64,000 bases of DNA from Aradus depressus (taxonomy: Eukaryota > Arthropoda > Insecta > Hemiptera > Aradidae): positions 33,001,087 to 33,065,086 of the forward strand of contig OY759216.1 in NCBI GenBank assembly GCA_963662175.1. The letters run 5' to 3'. Position numbers and translations under genes: made by a program. Within the stretch, counting starts at the first letter, position 1. The number at the start of each line of letters is the position of its first letter. This document shows, in pieces, positions 34,480-47,000 of the stretch. The notes under the pieces were generated by a model, which was not told the DNA's origin, ran no database searches, and saw nothing but the letters and a program-made list of their open reading frames with translations.

Positions 34480-36758
34480 ACAATATAAAATTTGAACAAG
34501 TTCTTTGTTTTTATTATCGTAGTATTTTAGTTCAATATAGTAGTTCTTATATTATAAGTTTTTATATGTGTATTTTTATTTATTTAATTTTTTCTCTCCT
34601 AATGTCACAATTTGTCCTTTAGTAGTCAGCGGTTTATTTTGTTCATCATCAAGATATCTTATGAGGATACATTTCCCTTAAGCTATTTGTAATGTTCAGA
34701 ATTATTTATACTAACCGCTGTAACCAATGTTGGATGGGAAAAACACTATCTTTGCTGCATTTTCTAGGTTATTCTTTGACTACTTTCTTGATACTAAACG
34801 TCTCACTGATTTACATGGATATGTGTGCACGTTCTTCAAATTTGAAGACTTTTTTTTTTTTTTTTTTCCTCCCCTTTTCTGGCTTTATGATCAGCGCACA
34901 TCAGCCATCACTATTAATTTGAAGACTTCCGAAAAAAAAAAAAAAAAAACCGTATGTAAGCAATTTATTTTTGTGGTTCACTATAAGATCCCCCCCCCTC
35001 CCCTCCGGTCTTTTGAGAGTGAACGTTTTCTATGCCTTATTCAATTTATTTGAACCTTCGACCAACCGTTAGCTTGCACCCATTTTGTATCCCTTTCCCC
35101 ACCCGTTCAAACCCTTTGAAACGCCACTCTGAATTGAGCTTATAAGGTGCTATATGTGAAATTCCGATGAGCCGATTAGGCCTGAATGGAACAATCATAA
35201 CACATCCACACATGCCGTTTAATCTTTTATATCAATAAAGATGAAGAATTGACGTTCTTCCATCATCACGCCTAAACATAATTTAGGATTTTCATAAAAA
35301 TCAACATTTAGCGTCCTTATAAGCCTGGCTCTAACGTAGGTCATGTGACTGACAATTCAACAGAGAAGTGTGGGTGGACCCGTAATACAAAATATGTTAG
35401 TTTTTTGTCATGCGTATTTGGCGGGGGGAGGCAGTGCTGATATTGGGCCCCTCATTAAAAAAGAAAATATTGAGTAGCACATCATTTCAAGTGTTTATGT
35501 ATACTACTTATTGAAAAATAAAGAAGATAATACAAATTTATCCTTTTCTTTTTTCCCTTATACGTCCGTAGAAATAGTATATAAGTAACCGAACGGAAAG
35601 ATACTTTGAGATAGAAAATTGAATTCTGAACGAAATTACAGCCGAGTATTTTGAGGTTAACCCTTAAGCAAAGAATTTACGTTATTTTTTTATTACTCAG
35701 AATACAATTTTCTGTCATAAACCTAAATATATTCCTTTGGTTCTGTACAGATTATATGAAAGGTGCGGTGCACTGCCTCGCATGAAATGCTAGTATAAAA
35801 AATTCTTAAATTGTACTTGAGACATAGACTACTGAACATTTCGAACGGCACCATTATTCTTCCACTGAAATGCGTCGAGAACACACGTAATAAACTGTTC
35901 TAAATGTATTTATATCCCGTATGAGCATTTTAGAATCATGACAAAATTCAAAATTGTTTGCTTAAAATATTTCTAACTTCTGAATTGAGAAACACGGACT
36001 TATTGAGTTTTCCAGGATAAGGGAAAAGTGAGTTTACAAGAGGAATAACTATTTTTACAAAAATATAAAAGTAAATACAATGGTTAAATCCAAAAAAAAA
36101 TTTTTTTTTGTAACTGATATGCATATATATGGCTGATATGCTAAGTTCATAAGGCCACAAACAAATAAAGATAAAAAAAACTGATTTATGCGTATAGCAT
36201 CAGCTGTTCTAATAGCTCTTGGAAATATTTGCTTTTTTTTTGAACGATTTTTCAAGCTTAGCTGATTGCGCGTGCTCCAAAATATTTATATAGTTGGAGC
36301 CGTATCAACTTCCTCATACGGAGCAATTTTTGACATAGTAGCGGCCACTGAATAATTCAAGTATCTAGTAAGAGTGTATGTCTAGGGGCTTTGCGAGTTG
36401 GTTAGACAAGTCGTCATTTGTGTTCGCACATGAATATAACTAAAGCCACAAAGGAGTTTATTTTTAAACTTAGCATCAGAAGTTTTTTTTTATCTACACT
36501 ATTTTTTTATTCACGCTATATGAGAACAGAAACGAGTTATTGATCTGGATTCTCCTAAACACATAGTCTAAATGATATTTTCTTTTATAACTCTGGCAGT
36601 CATTGTTACAAAAAAGAGTAGGTTTCCGGCACAATCGGAGCACATTTGCAATTTTTTCAAAATTTAAATTTTCCGGCTTCTTTTCAATGTTCAATTATAA
36701 TTATGAGGGAGTTCCAGAGTTAATCGTTGAGCTCACTGGTTAAACAAAAAATAGGGGG
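34480..36758. other. Gene-free AT-rich stretch
   Basis: No supportable gene. A poly-T tract followed by CTGGCTTTATGATCAGCGCA near 34851-34910 matches the 3' tail of SINE family B (minus orientation), so it is probably a truncated copy. The rest is AT-rich with homopolymer runs. Confidence 0.5.
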
Positions 36759-36990
36759 CTATTTGAATAGTTTTTTTTTTTTTTTCTTTTGGCTTTATGA
36801 ACGGTGCATATTAGCCATGTCAATGTGTTATGTATAATTATTTAAGACATCCATGGCCCCGGGAGGGAGTTCTATCTACGAGATAAAACTCACTCCCGGA
36901 CGGGATTCGAACCCGCAAACCATGGGGAGACCATGCGACCAAAGCCCTACGCTCTAGCCCGCACGGCCACCATGGCCCCTATTTGAATAG
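36759..36990 (-). mobile_element. tRNA-derived SINE, family B, full copy with target duplication
   Basis: Read on the minus strand it has a tRNA-like head with the B box GGGTTCGAATCCCGTCC, a body with the GGGAGTGAGTTTTATCTCG motif, and a poly-A tail (plus-strand poly-T from 36771). It is flanked by the exact repeat CTATTTGAATAG (36759-36770 and 36979-36990). The element itself is 36771-36978. It is unrelated to family A. Confidence 0.9.
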
Positions 36991-38061
36991 TTCAATGTGA
37001 AGTTTTATTAATTTTTATTCAACAAACATTATATAATAAACAACAATAAATGTTAATACATTTTTTCCTCGCTAAAGTTCATGTTTTCCGCATCTCAGTG
37101 AGGGCAGGAGCTCGCCTATGGTACTGCAATAGCTTCCCCTCACAATGAATTTCCGAATTCCTGTTTTCGGCACAATGCAAAAATCGGAAACAATAGCGAT
37201 GCTAAGTTCACGAATATTGGGGATATGCAGAATACATATTGAGCAACAGTGTTTTCGTTGCAAATTGGGCGGTCTAGTATTAATAACAATTTAAATTGGT
37301 GAATTGGCCGGTTGGATACAAAATGGGAACTTTGAATAGTGAGATGAAAAGAAAAATTTGGATTATGTTTATTTATATTTTTTCATAAAACTTTAGATTC
37401 AATAATAATGTATTATTTTTAACAAAAGAATTTTAGGTTTTTTGCGGTTTTTCAATCATGTTACCATTTTAATTTTCTGCATCTACTTTTAGCCTATGAT
37501 TTATCAGTTTATAAAGGAGGTCGCCCATTCTATATCATTTCACGACACATGTAAAATATGATTTCATATGGATAATTGTTAGAAATACTTTTTCCACTCT
37601 AATGGTGTAGATAATTAATGACCTGAAAATTCTAAAATTTTTATAATTGCAAGGAAAATATTTCTTTCACAAAAGAAAAAAAAAAAAAATATGCTTGAAT
37701 AAAATCCCGATGCTAGCGCTGGATTGTTAAAGGGAACGGCCTTGTGTCGAACTAAGTTTAAATACTCCACGCTCCTTGCTAACGGCTTTTTTGTCAGTTA
37801 CTGTTTTTCTTTCTAACAGAAAAAATATTAAATTTAAGTGTTATGTGATGTTTTTGAATATTTTTGTGTGTGTTGCTGAGATACAATAACAAAAAGCTTA
37901 TCCAGGTATTCACGTTTGTTTACTATAGTTTTATTTTGATTGGCCCTTGATAGGATTAGTTTTGTTTGATCCTTTTCTCAGGATTAGTGTTTTGTTCCAA
38001 CTTGTTACTTCTTCTGTAATGGCTTTGTTTTTAGTTTCTGTATTTTTTGAATTTTTTACAG
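36991..38061. other. Upstream region of the kinesin gene
   Basis: No coding sequence. A splice acceptor (TTTTTTACAG, ending at 38061) lies only 7 bp before the kinesin start codon. An upstream non-coding first exon must therefore exist, probably in 37.7-38.0 kb, but its donor could not be fixed. Confidence 0.45.
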
Positions 38062-38068
38062 GGGCGAA

Positions 38069-41000
38069 ATGGTTTTGAGTAAGAGGTTGTTGGAAAAGAA
38101 GTTTTCACCAAATAAAATGTTGAAAAGGAAAGTAGCCCCGCAGGTTCGAGCTGGCGTCAAGTCAAATGTGGCCTCAAAGGTCAGAGTTTATGTGAGAGTC
38201 CGGCCTTTTAGCAGCACAGAGCAGATATGCTCATGTCGGTAAGTGGCCTTTTTAAAAAATAATTATTTATTTGTTCATTTCAGTCAGCAATGACTATTGT
38301 TGAAGTGTCGAGTTTGTACTGTTCGACTTGTGAGTGCCTATGCAAAAAGAATCAGAATTTTCATAAATCATACAATTGTATTAAATCGAATAAAGTATTA
38401 CAATTGTATTTGGGGACTCAAATTAATATTGAAAGACTTATCAAAACTTGAAACTTTTATAGTTGTATGTCCACAAAACTTCTTTCATTTTTTTATTTCA
38501 TATTATTTCATTTATTTCATAAAATGTTTTTATATTTATTCACCAATATATCATTTTGTTAGCACAAGTGAGAGAATACATCAGGAGTTTTTTCAGAGAT
38601 GTTTCTCATTATTAGATAAAATCAGCTTTACATAATTAGGTCTTAAGTATTCCCCTGCTTAAACTTTAGTCTGGTACTTTCGATGTGGTTGGTATGTGCT
38701 CCGGAACCGGATCTACTAAATTCTCTGAATGGTTCATGGTTTTGTTACATATTATTGTGGCAATTCTCCAACCGTTCTTGAACCCAGTCCACAACAATTA
38801 TTGTCGATCCAGGAAGAACGTTTCATCCGTTCAATCATGACGAACATTCTCAACTACCTTGAACAACTTCGTCGACCCTCGCTCCGAGCATCCAATTAGT
38901 GCTTCAAATTATATTTTTGTTACGAAAATGCCTTTTCATCGATCTCCACTGTTTTTCCGAGTCGATTTTCATGGAATCTCTGAAGTTGCATAGATTTTGC
39001 ATGTTTTCTTTAAAAATAACTAACGAAACGTTTCAAAAATTCCGTCTTTCTGTTTCAGGAAAGTGGTGAACGTGGTTGACAATTCGTCGCTGATATTCGA
39101 TCCACCTGAATTTAACCAGCCTTTCTTCTTCAAAGGGGTCTCCCAAAAAGGACGGGATATAACCCGCAGAGCCAATAAGAATTTACACTTTCAGTTTGAT
39201 CGTGTATTTGACGGGATGGCAACCAATGTTGAGGTGTATGAGGCTACCACCAAGAAAATCGTGAGTGCTGTCTTTGATGGATACAACTGTTCAGGTAAAC
39301 TCTAGCACCCTTATGAGATACATTGGTATAATGAGTAATTCACTTAATATTTTTGCAAATGTGTAATGTCTTCTTTTTGCAGTGTTCGCGTACGGTGCGA
39401 CAGGTGCAGGTAAGACTTTCACAATGCTGGGGACCCAGGAGCAGCCCGGCATTGCTTTCCTCACCATAGTCGAGCTGCTGAGGTACATTGAGACGGCAAG
39501 CGCCGACCTGACTGTCACTCTAGGGGCCTCCTATCTTGAGGTAACTAATACCCTGGATTCTCTTCCTTTTGTTTATCCGGGTGCACTCTAACTGATCCCA
39601 GCCCCATCCCTCAGAGCTCTCAGGTTTACATCCCCCCCACTCTGGTGAGCTAAGTTAATTGATCTGTATATTCCAGGTGTACAACGAGAACGTTAAGGAC
39701 CTGCTCCAGCCAGGACTGACAACGCTCCACCTTCGTGAGGACGGGGGCCAAGTCACTGTTTCTGGCCTCAAGGTGCACACTATAGTCCACTCTGAGGAGC
39801 TCTTCTCTTTGCTGGCTGAGGGGAACCGCAACAGAACCCAGCACCCCACCGACAGCAATGCCGAGTCATCCCGATCTCATGCTGTCTTCCAGGTTACTTA
39901 ATTACTGCCATAGAACGCATAATACCTAAACCATTGCGTGCCAATCTCAGCTGTTTCAGCGATCTACCGGCTTTGGCTTAGAGCTATTTGTTTGGCTAAT
40001 TTAATAAGTCTCCCCTGCCGCATAGCATTTTCTTATTATTAGACCATTGATTTTTATATTTAACTAGCAGTAATACCCGGCGTTGCCCGGGGAACTTTGA
40101 CTTTTCTCCTAATATCTCTCGTTCGAATCCATTTCAATTCTTCAATAGTACATTCATGATGTTATAATTTTCAATTATTCATACGGAATAACGCTTATAG
40201 TCCTTCAACGGCAGATATCCCAGCTAGTAAGTTTTTAGGACCCCTGGGCACCATGGCTAGTACGCGCCATTCAACGGCGGAAACCACAGCTAGTGAATAC
40301 TTAGCATCAGTGGACGTCCTAGCCAGTGCGTACTTGAGAACGCTTGTGACCACCAGGTTGATTAAAACATAGACTTCAACCATCCTGGAGCTAAAACTAA
40401 TTTATTCAAAAAGATTTCTCATTAATCGTTGCAATGGTTTTCGAGTTACAAAGATTGCGTGAGTGGATGCTGGGATGGACCAGGGATTGATTAAAAAATA
40501 GACCTTAACCTTCCGATAGATAAAACTTATCTATTCAAAAAGATTCCTCATTAATCATTGCAGTGGTTTTTGAGTTACAAAGATTGCGTGGGTGGATGCT
40601 GGGATGGACCAGATATTGAGGTACTAATACGCCTATAACCTTCCACAGACGATGACAAACAAATTTAAAAAAAAATTAATCAAATCCATCAAGCCGTTCG
40701 TGAGTTATAGCGGCACAACGCACAGACATTTTCAGCTTTATATATATGATTTATTTTACAAATTTTTACTTTGTTCAATAATTCAAAAAGTTGTTTTAAA
40801 AGTTCAAATAACCGACAGTGTAAAGTAGTGAGGGCAGACCACCCCTGTAAGCGCTGGGGGCCGGCGGACAAAATAGCTGTGAATTGCACGTGTTAGTTTA
40901 GATGGTATTTTCTCATATCCAGTTGGATGTACCTTGCCAAGGACATGCCTCATGCTGTTCTTTGTGTCTTCAGGTGTACGTCCGGATGGAGGCGAGTGGT

Positions 41001-44000
41001 CAGGTGAAGATCTCTAAACTGTCCATGATTGACCTGGCAGGCTCTGAGAGAGGGGCGGCCACTGGCTGCAAGGGGCTCCGCTTCCAGGAGGGCTCCAACA
41101 TCAACAAGTCCCTTCTCGCCCTAGGTAACCTGACCTTCCTCTATCAGTCTATAGACAAACGTTTAACATGTAAACAATAGATTTCGCGTGTATAGTTTGT
41201 GACTCTTTTTGTTCGACTGTAGGTAATTGTATCAATAGTCTGGCGGACGGTCTGAAGCACGTACCCTACAGAGACTCGAAGCTGACCCGGATCCTGAAGG
41301 ACTCGCTGGGCGGCAACTGTCAGACTATCATGATAGCCAACATCTCCCCTTCCTCTTCCTCCTTTGAGGACACCTACAACACACTCAAGTACGCCTCGAG
41401 GGCCAAGTGCATCAAGACCAATGTAAGTACCAGTCTTGAAGGATCCCACATGTCAATGCTGCTGCGATTCATTTTCAATCAGGCTTGCGGGCAACCTCCC
41501 TTTAACTTCTGTAAAGCAGTTGAATCTATGAAATCAGCACAAAGTAAAGTCTTACCTTTAATGTGAGTTATGTCAGGCCATGCCAGAGTGGGCCGAGTCA
41601 CACCAGTCTGAAAGCCTTTACCGCCTCCAGTTAAATCTGGCCGCTGCCATATAAGAAGAGACCGGATTTATATACAGTAAAAACTGCCAAATTATGCCAT
41701 AAAATATGCAGTTTAAAATGCTTAAATATGCAAGTAATATGCAGTATAATATATTAAAATATGCTGTAAAACATGTCGAAATATGCGTTTTTATGCAGTA
41801 ATAAATTGGCATTGAAGAAAAACAACACTAAGGGTATTTTTATTAAACAGACACGATTTATTTTATTTTTTGACAATATTTTACATGAATACGTACGTAA
41901 TAATTATTGTAATAATACAAATGTAAAAAAATGAATAAATAATATTTTATATAATGTTTTATTGCAATTGCGAATAATTTAGGTTAACAAACAAGTATTT
42001 TTCTAAATTTTCTTCCGTAAAGTTATGTCTGCGGTCACTTAAACATTTTTTATACGATGAAAAAGATCGTTCCACATCCACTGATGTAATGGGCGCAAAT
42101 TTGAAGGAACTTAAAATTGTTGGGTCCTACATGTCCTTTAGTTCGGTGTCTTCCTTGCCTAGAAGGATTTTATTGATGATTCTCAATTTTGTTAACCCAA
42201 GATTTTTTTTTAGTAAGTATTTTAAGTACATTACCGGTTTTGCCAGGAATCGATTTTCATTTCCACATCCACATCTTCAAAGATAGAAAGGCTTTCATTT
42301 CACGGTTTGCCTTTCTTTTCAAGTTTCTTTATCGAATCTACCAAAAAAAGAGCAATGTGTTTTTACGAATGTCAATGATTTTACTATGTTTACGTTTTCT
42401 ATTAATGTAGCGACTTAATAAAACTTTAGTCTATGGTATCCTAGATGCACGATTCGGAAAGATAATTGATCTCCTCGGTCGTATGAGGTGGTAAACAAAA
42501 TATGCAATGGCATAAAAATCCGATCTCTAGTCATAAGTAATTAACTCTTGAGTCGAAATAGAATGGCAATCTTCGTAAAAATGGACTCGGGACACTATGA
42601 TGACTGAATCTCGTTGTCCTAAGCTTCTCACAGTTTCCATAATATCTCCAAGTCTACCTAAAGTAAAAAAAAACATCTAAAAAATCGGAAATGTCTATCA
42701 GAAAGATATTCCGAAGAACTGCTGCACCACACTACTTCGAGGAAATACTTTCACTTCATGGGTCTCATGTTTGACAGCTTCAGTTTGGTCTATTAATTAA
42801 TAATAATAACCAATGTTATAGATAATAACTCTAATCATTTGACTAACATGTTTTAGTTCAGTTGCTTCTCTCTCTTTTTTAGAGTTTGTATAACACTGTT
42901 TTATCTTGGAACATCTAATTATAAATTTGGTGCACCAAGGTAAAAATGAAGGTTGAGAGAGTCACTATTGTGGAACGAATTAATTGTCTAGGTCTTATAC
43001 AAAAATTGCATTGTGCACACTGTTGTTACATTTGTGTTTTAATGATTTACAATTTGAATTGTAGATCTCCAGAAATGTTATGAATGAAGCACTGACCATT
43101 CCTCAGTACAAGAAACTGGTTGAAGATCTCAAAAGTAAAATATCCAAAATGGAGGTAAGTTTTTGGAATATTTTTGAACTAGAATTGGACAATAGTACGA
43201 ATGTTCAGGCGCTAGAAAATGCCATAATTATTTAATTTTATTGATAAAAAAGAGTTAATATTGTAACTTATTTTTAGTGGAAGAATCCTTCTTGAAAATC
43301 TGTACTTTTAAAAATTCAATGTTCTCTTACACTACTTGAACTGAACTAGCTGGATACCCGGGAGTAACTTTGTGTCTTATACCATAGTTGGTTCCCCATA
43401 ACCGATTGTTTTTTCCGCCACATGGCTAATACACAACAAACGTTCCGGGTTGTGTAGTGCAGGGGAAGATATATAATTGTCAGAAAGTTGAATATTCACC
43501 GTAATTTCCAGTCCTGAATCCAAAAATAACGATAAAACCTAGTGTGTGACTGTGGACACGATGACTCCCTATAGAATGAATGTCACGCAATATTATATCG
43601 GCAATGTCGTGGCAACAAGGCACTTTTTGGCGAAATCTAATTATACATTTCTCTGGTTTCGTATTTTCACGCCCTATCAAGTCTGACATTATTTTTTTAG
43701 GAAATTTCGCTTGTGTTTTAGCGAGTAAATAAAGAAAACTTAAATTTATACAAACTCTGAATGTGTCAGGTTTTTTGCTCTCTTGAAAGGTCCAATTTTT
43801 GTTAGGTATTGGAACTTATCCGGTTTTGTATGAACCGAATAATATGAGGGAACTATCTTTGTATGAGACCCCTATGATCTCAATAGTTCCACAAGAGCAA
43901 GTGGACTATTTGTGGGGTGAATTTATATGTTAACCAAGAGAGGGAGTTGAATTGATAGAAACGTACCTTAGTGAGAAAACCGGTGCGGCACAGAGCGTCA

Positions 44001-47000
44001 ATTGCACACCGTACAACGGGTCATAAGCCGAGACAGCCGGCATATTTGAGTCTCGTATACTTCACAGTTATGTAGGGGCGCCCCGAATACAACTCGGAGT
44101 GAGTCCACACTCGTACTATGTTGGGTTCTAACGCTGGAACGGTCTTCTACACACGTCTTGAAGCTGGGATGTCACTCGAGAGCTCTCCGCTACACACTTA
44201 GATAAAGGTCCTGACTCAGGAGGCGCTCCTTATCTGGATTTATTTCCCCCTGATTAAGACACCTATTGATTTTAGGCCAGATTGAAGGGGACTGTGACAT
44301 CCCTTAGTTTCTCTTTCTGCTCTTGATTATACTGTTATTACATTAACATCTGATGTACGTTTTGTTTTCCAGGAGACTTCGGTTCCGGACATTAGTGATT
44401 GGAAGAAAAGGCTTGAAGAGTTGTTTGAAGAGAAGAAGTGTTTACGGAAGGAGTTGTTGAAATTGCAGAGCCAGGGGAAGCTCACAGAGCTGCGGATCCA
44501 TCTTAAGAGCCGCGCCATGAGCCACCATAACCCCGCCAATCTCCTACCAGTCTGTCTATTATATGTCTACATATGTTAAATCCATATTTTGTTTCGCTTG
44601 TATGTTGTGTCTATATGTTTATTACTAGATGTTTTTCCAATAAAGAAACTAAGTTTGGAGAGTGCTGATGCTGTTGGATACAGTCGAGAAATTCAATATC
44701 AGTTTCGAGAAACTGCTCATAAATACAATCTATAAATAATTTTTATGAGTACTTAACCAATTTATAGCGATTACTTTATGTAGTGCCACATGACAACGAA
44801 GAATACACATGGAGATCTTGCTTATGTTTCAAAGTTATGTTTAAATTTTAAGAACGGAAAAGTTGCATAAATCTAGTTTTTACAAACATCTGTGTTGCTA
44901 TGAGTTGTGATTGGAAGACTTTAGTATCTTCTGACCTTAGTGCGCCGGTAGCTCAGTGGTATGCATGCTTGCTAAACCTAGGTAGGCAAAGTTTAGGACG
45001 CCCACAGGCCTCATGTCCACCAGATCGACGAAAGAGCGCTCTGAAAGTAGGCGGTATGACCTCGGAGTTGAAGCCCGGACATGAGTCACAATAACTAACA
45101 AATTCTCTTGGCGGTATTCTTCTGATAGTCTGAGGGAATAATAATAATATAATTCCAGTTCCCAATTATTCCATATGTATAACACACCAGAAAATCTCAT
45201 TTCATTGTCCTCCCAATTTTTGAACTTTTTAAATTCTGTGGTGGGCGGGCAAAAGTACATAGGAGAAAACATAGTTTCGAGAAAACACCACCAACAGTTT
45301 GACAATTTCCCTATAATCAGTATTTCTTTATATCCTTTTAATTTTAACTCTAAAATATGCTTTATATTGTCTAATTTATAAATTCGTGATTAGATTTGGG
45401 TTGAAATGCGTACATTTATTACTTTTTCGACATATGCATTTTTGATCACGCAATGTCGGGTCGATCAGAGGTACACATGACTTCTTATGTCATTGTGGCA
45501 GTTTACTAGACATACATTTGCTACCATGTTGATTCGCCCAAAACTACATAAGTACACTATGATAGTGTATATCTATAAATATACACAAGTCGATATGTGT
45601 CATTTTGATCACATACAGTTTTGATGCATTGACTACGGTCAAAATTACATAAGTTTACTTGAACACTTTTGGCCGACTGGACATTTCTTTCACTTATGTA
45701 CTTTTGAGCATTGAATATCTCACGATTGGCTTGTTCAAGGGTCGTCATATTAATAGAGAGCGTACAACTATAATAATTGAGCTCATTGGAATAGAAATAT
45801 TAAAAACGACATAAGTCGACTTATTTACTTTTGCCTGCCCACCTCAGAATTTTATCAGATCTGAATTTCCTATAAGCTCATCCACCATATTAGATTAGGT
45901 GGTAGAGCTTGTTGTTAGCACTTGCTCGTCTTATTGAGAAATATTAGTTTTTCTTCAGATTAGCGCTCTAGGAATCTCGCATGTTATTTTGTTTTGTACA
46001 CATTCATTGGTTCATTTTTCAAATTGCTATTTTTTAATATGTATGCAGAGTCAAGACCGTCTCGGATTGAGCATTCACCAGCTGCAAGCCCGGGCCGAGA
46101 GTATCCGAGGTAGGATTGAGGAGTTCCGTCCTCGTCACGACCTGATCAAGAAGAAGATAGAAGAACTGGAGAAGGAGGTGGAAAGTAACATCATCCTGGC
46201 CCCCATGCTGCATCCCCTGGTGGCTGCTCACAAAGCTGCGGTAAGTCTGGGGATAGGCAATAGTCGGATAGTTGGCAACTATCGATAGTAAGATACTATC
46301 GGTTAAAAACTTGATAGTATCGATAATTCAGTAAGTTGCGAAATACTTTCCAATTCCAATATTGTATTATAATATGATTATTTTTTAATCGAACTTTTAT
46401 TTTATGAAAATAACATTTTCTGTCGAAAATAATCGTATTAAGTATAATACCTGGCAAGAATATTAACACATTAATTAAAGTTCAAAGACACTTATTGTAG
46501 ATAATCGAAAAACAATCATCTTGTTTTTGAAACAAAACGTGTAGAGAAAATTGAAATACATTTTATTTGGCATAATTTTTTCGTATGAGATCGTTGGCTT
46601 CTCGTCGTATTTGGCAAAACTTTATAAGCCCACACGGACACACATTTTTTATATATTCGCTTAATTTATAAGAATTATTGGTTTGTGGTTTAGATAGAGG
46701 TTGAGGAGCAGAAAATCGGGTCGAACCATGTAGAGAAGGTGATGAAGCTGCGTGCTAAACACGAGGACCGACTGGAAGGGGTGGTGAACGGAGTGTTCCC
46801 CCTCCTCAACGAGCTTTATCTTCTGGCCCGCTCTCACGGCCACCTCACCCACCATCTGTCCACCAAATATGAGGTATCCTTCTCAAAAATAATTTAAATC
46901 TAGTTCAGAAAAGCTTCCTGCAATAAATACTGCAGAAGAACACATTTTTTACTGAATAAAATAAATCAATTATTGAAAGGGCCCGATTTCAACCAAAAAA

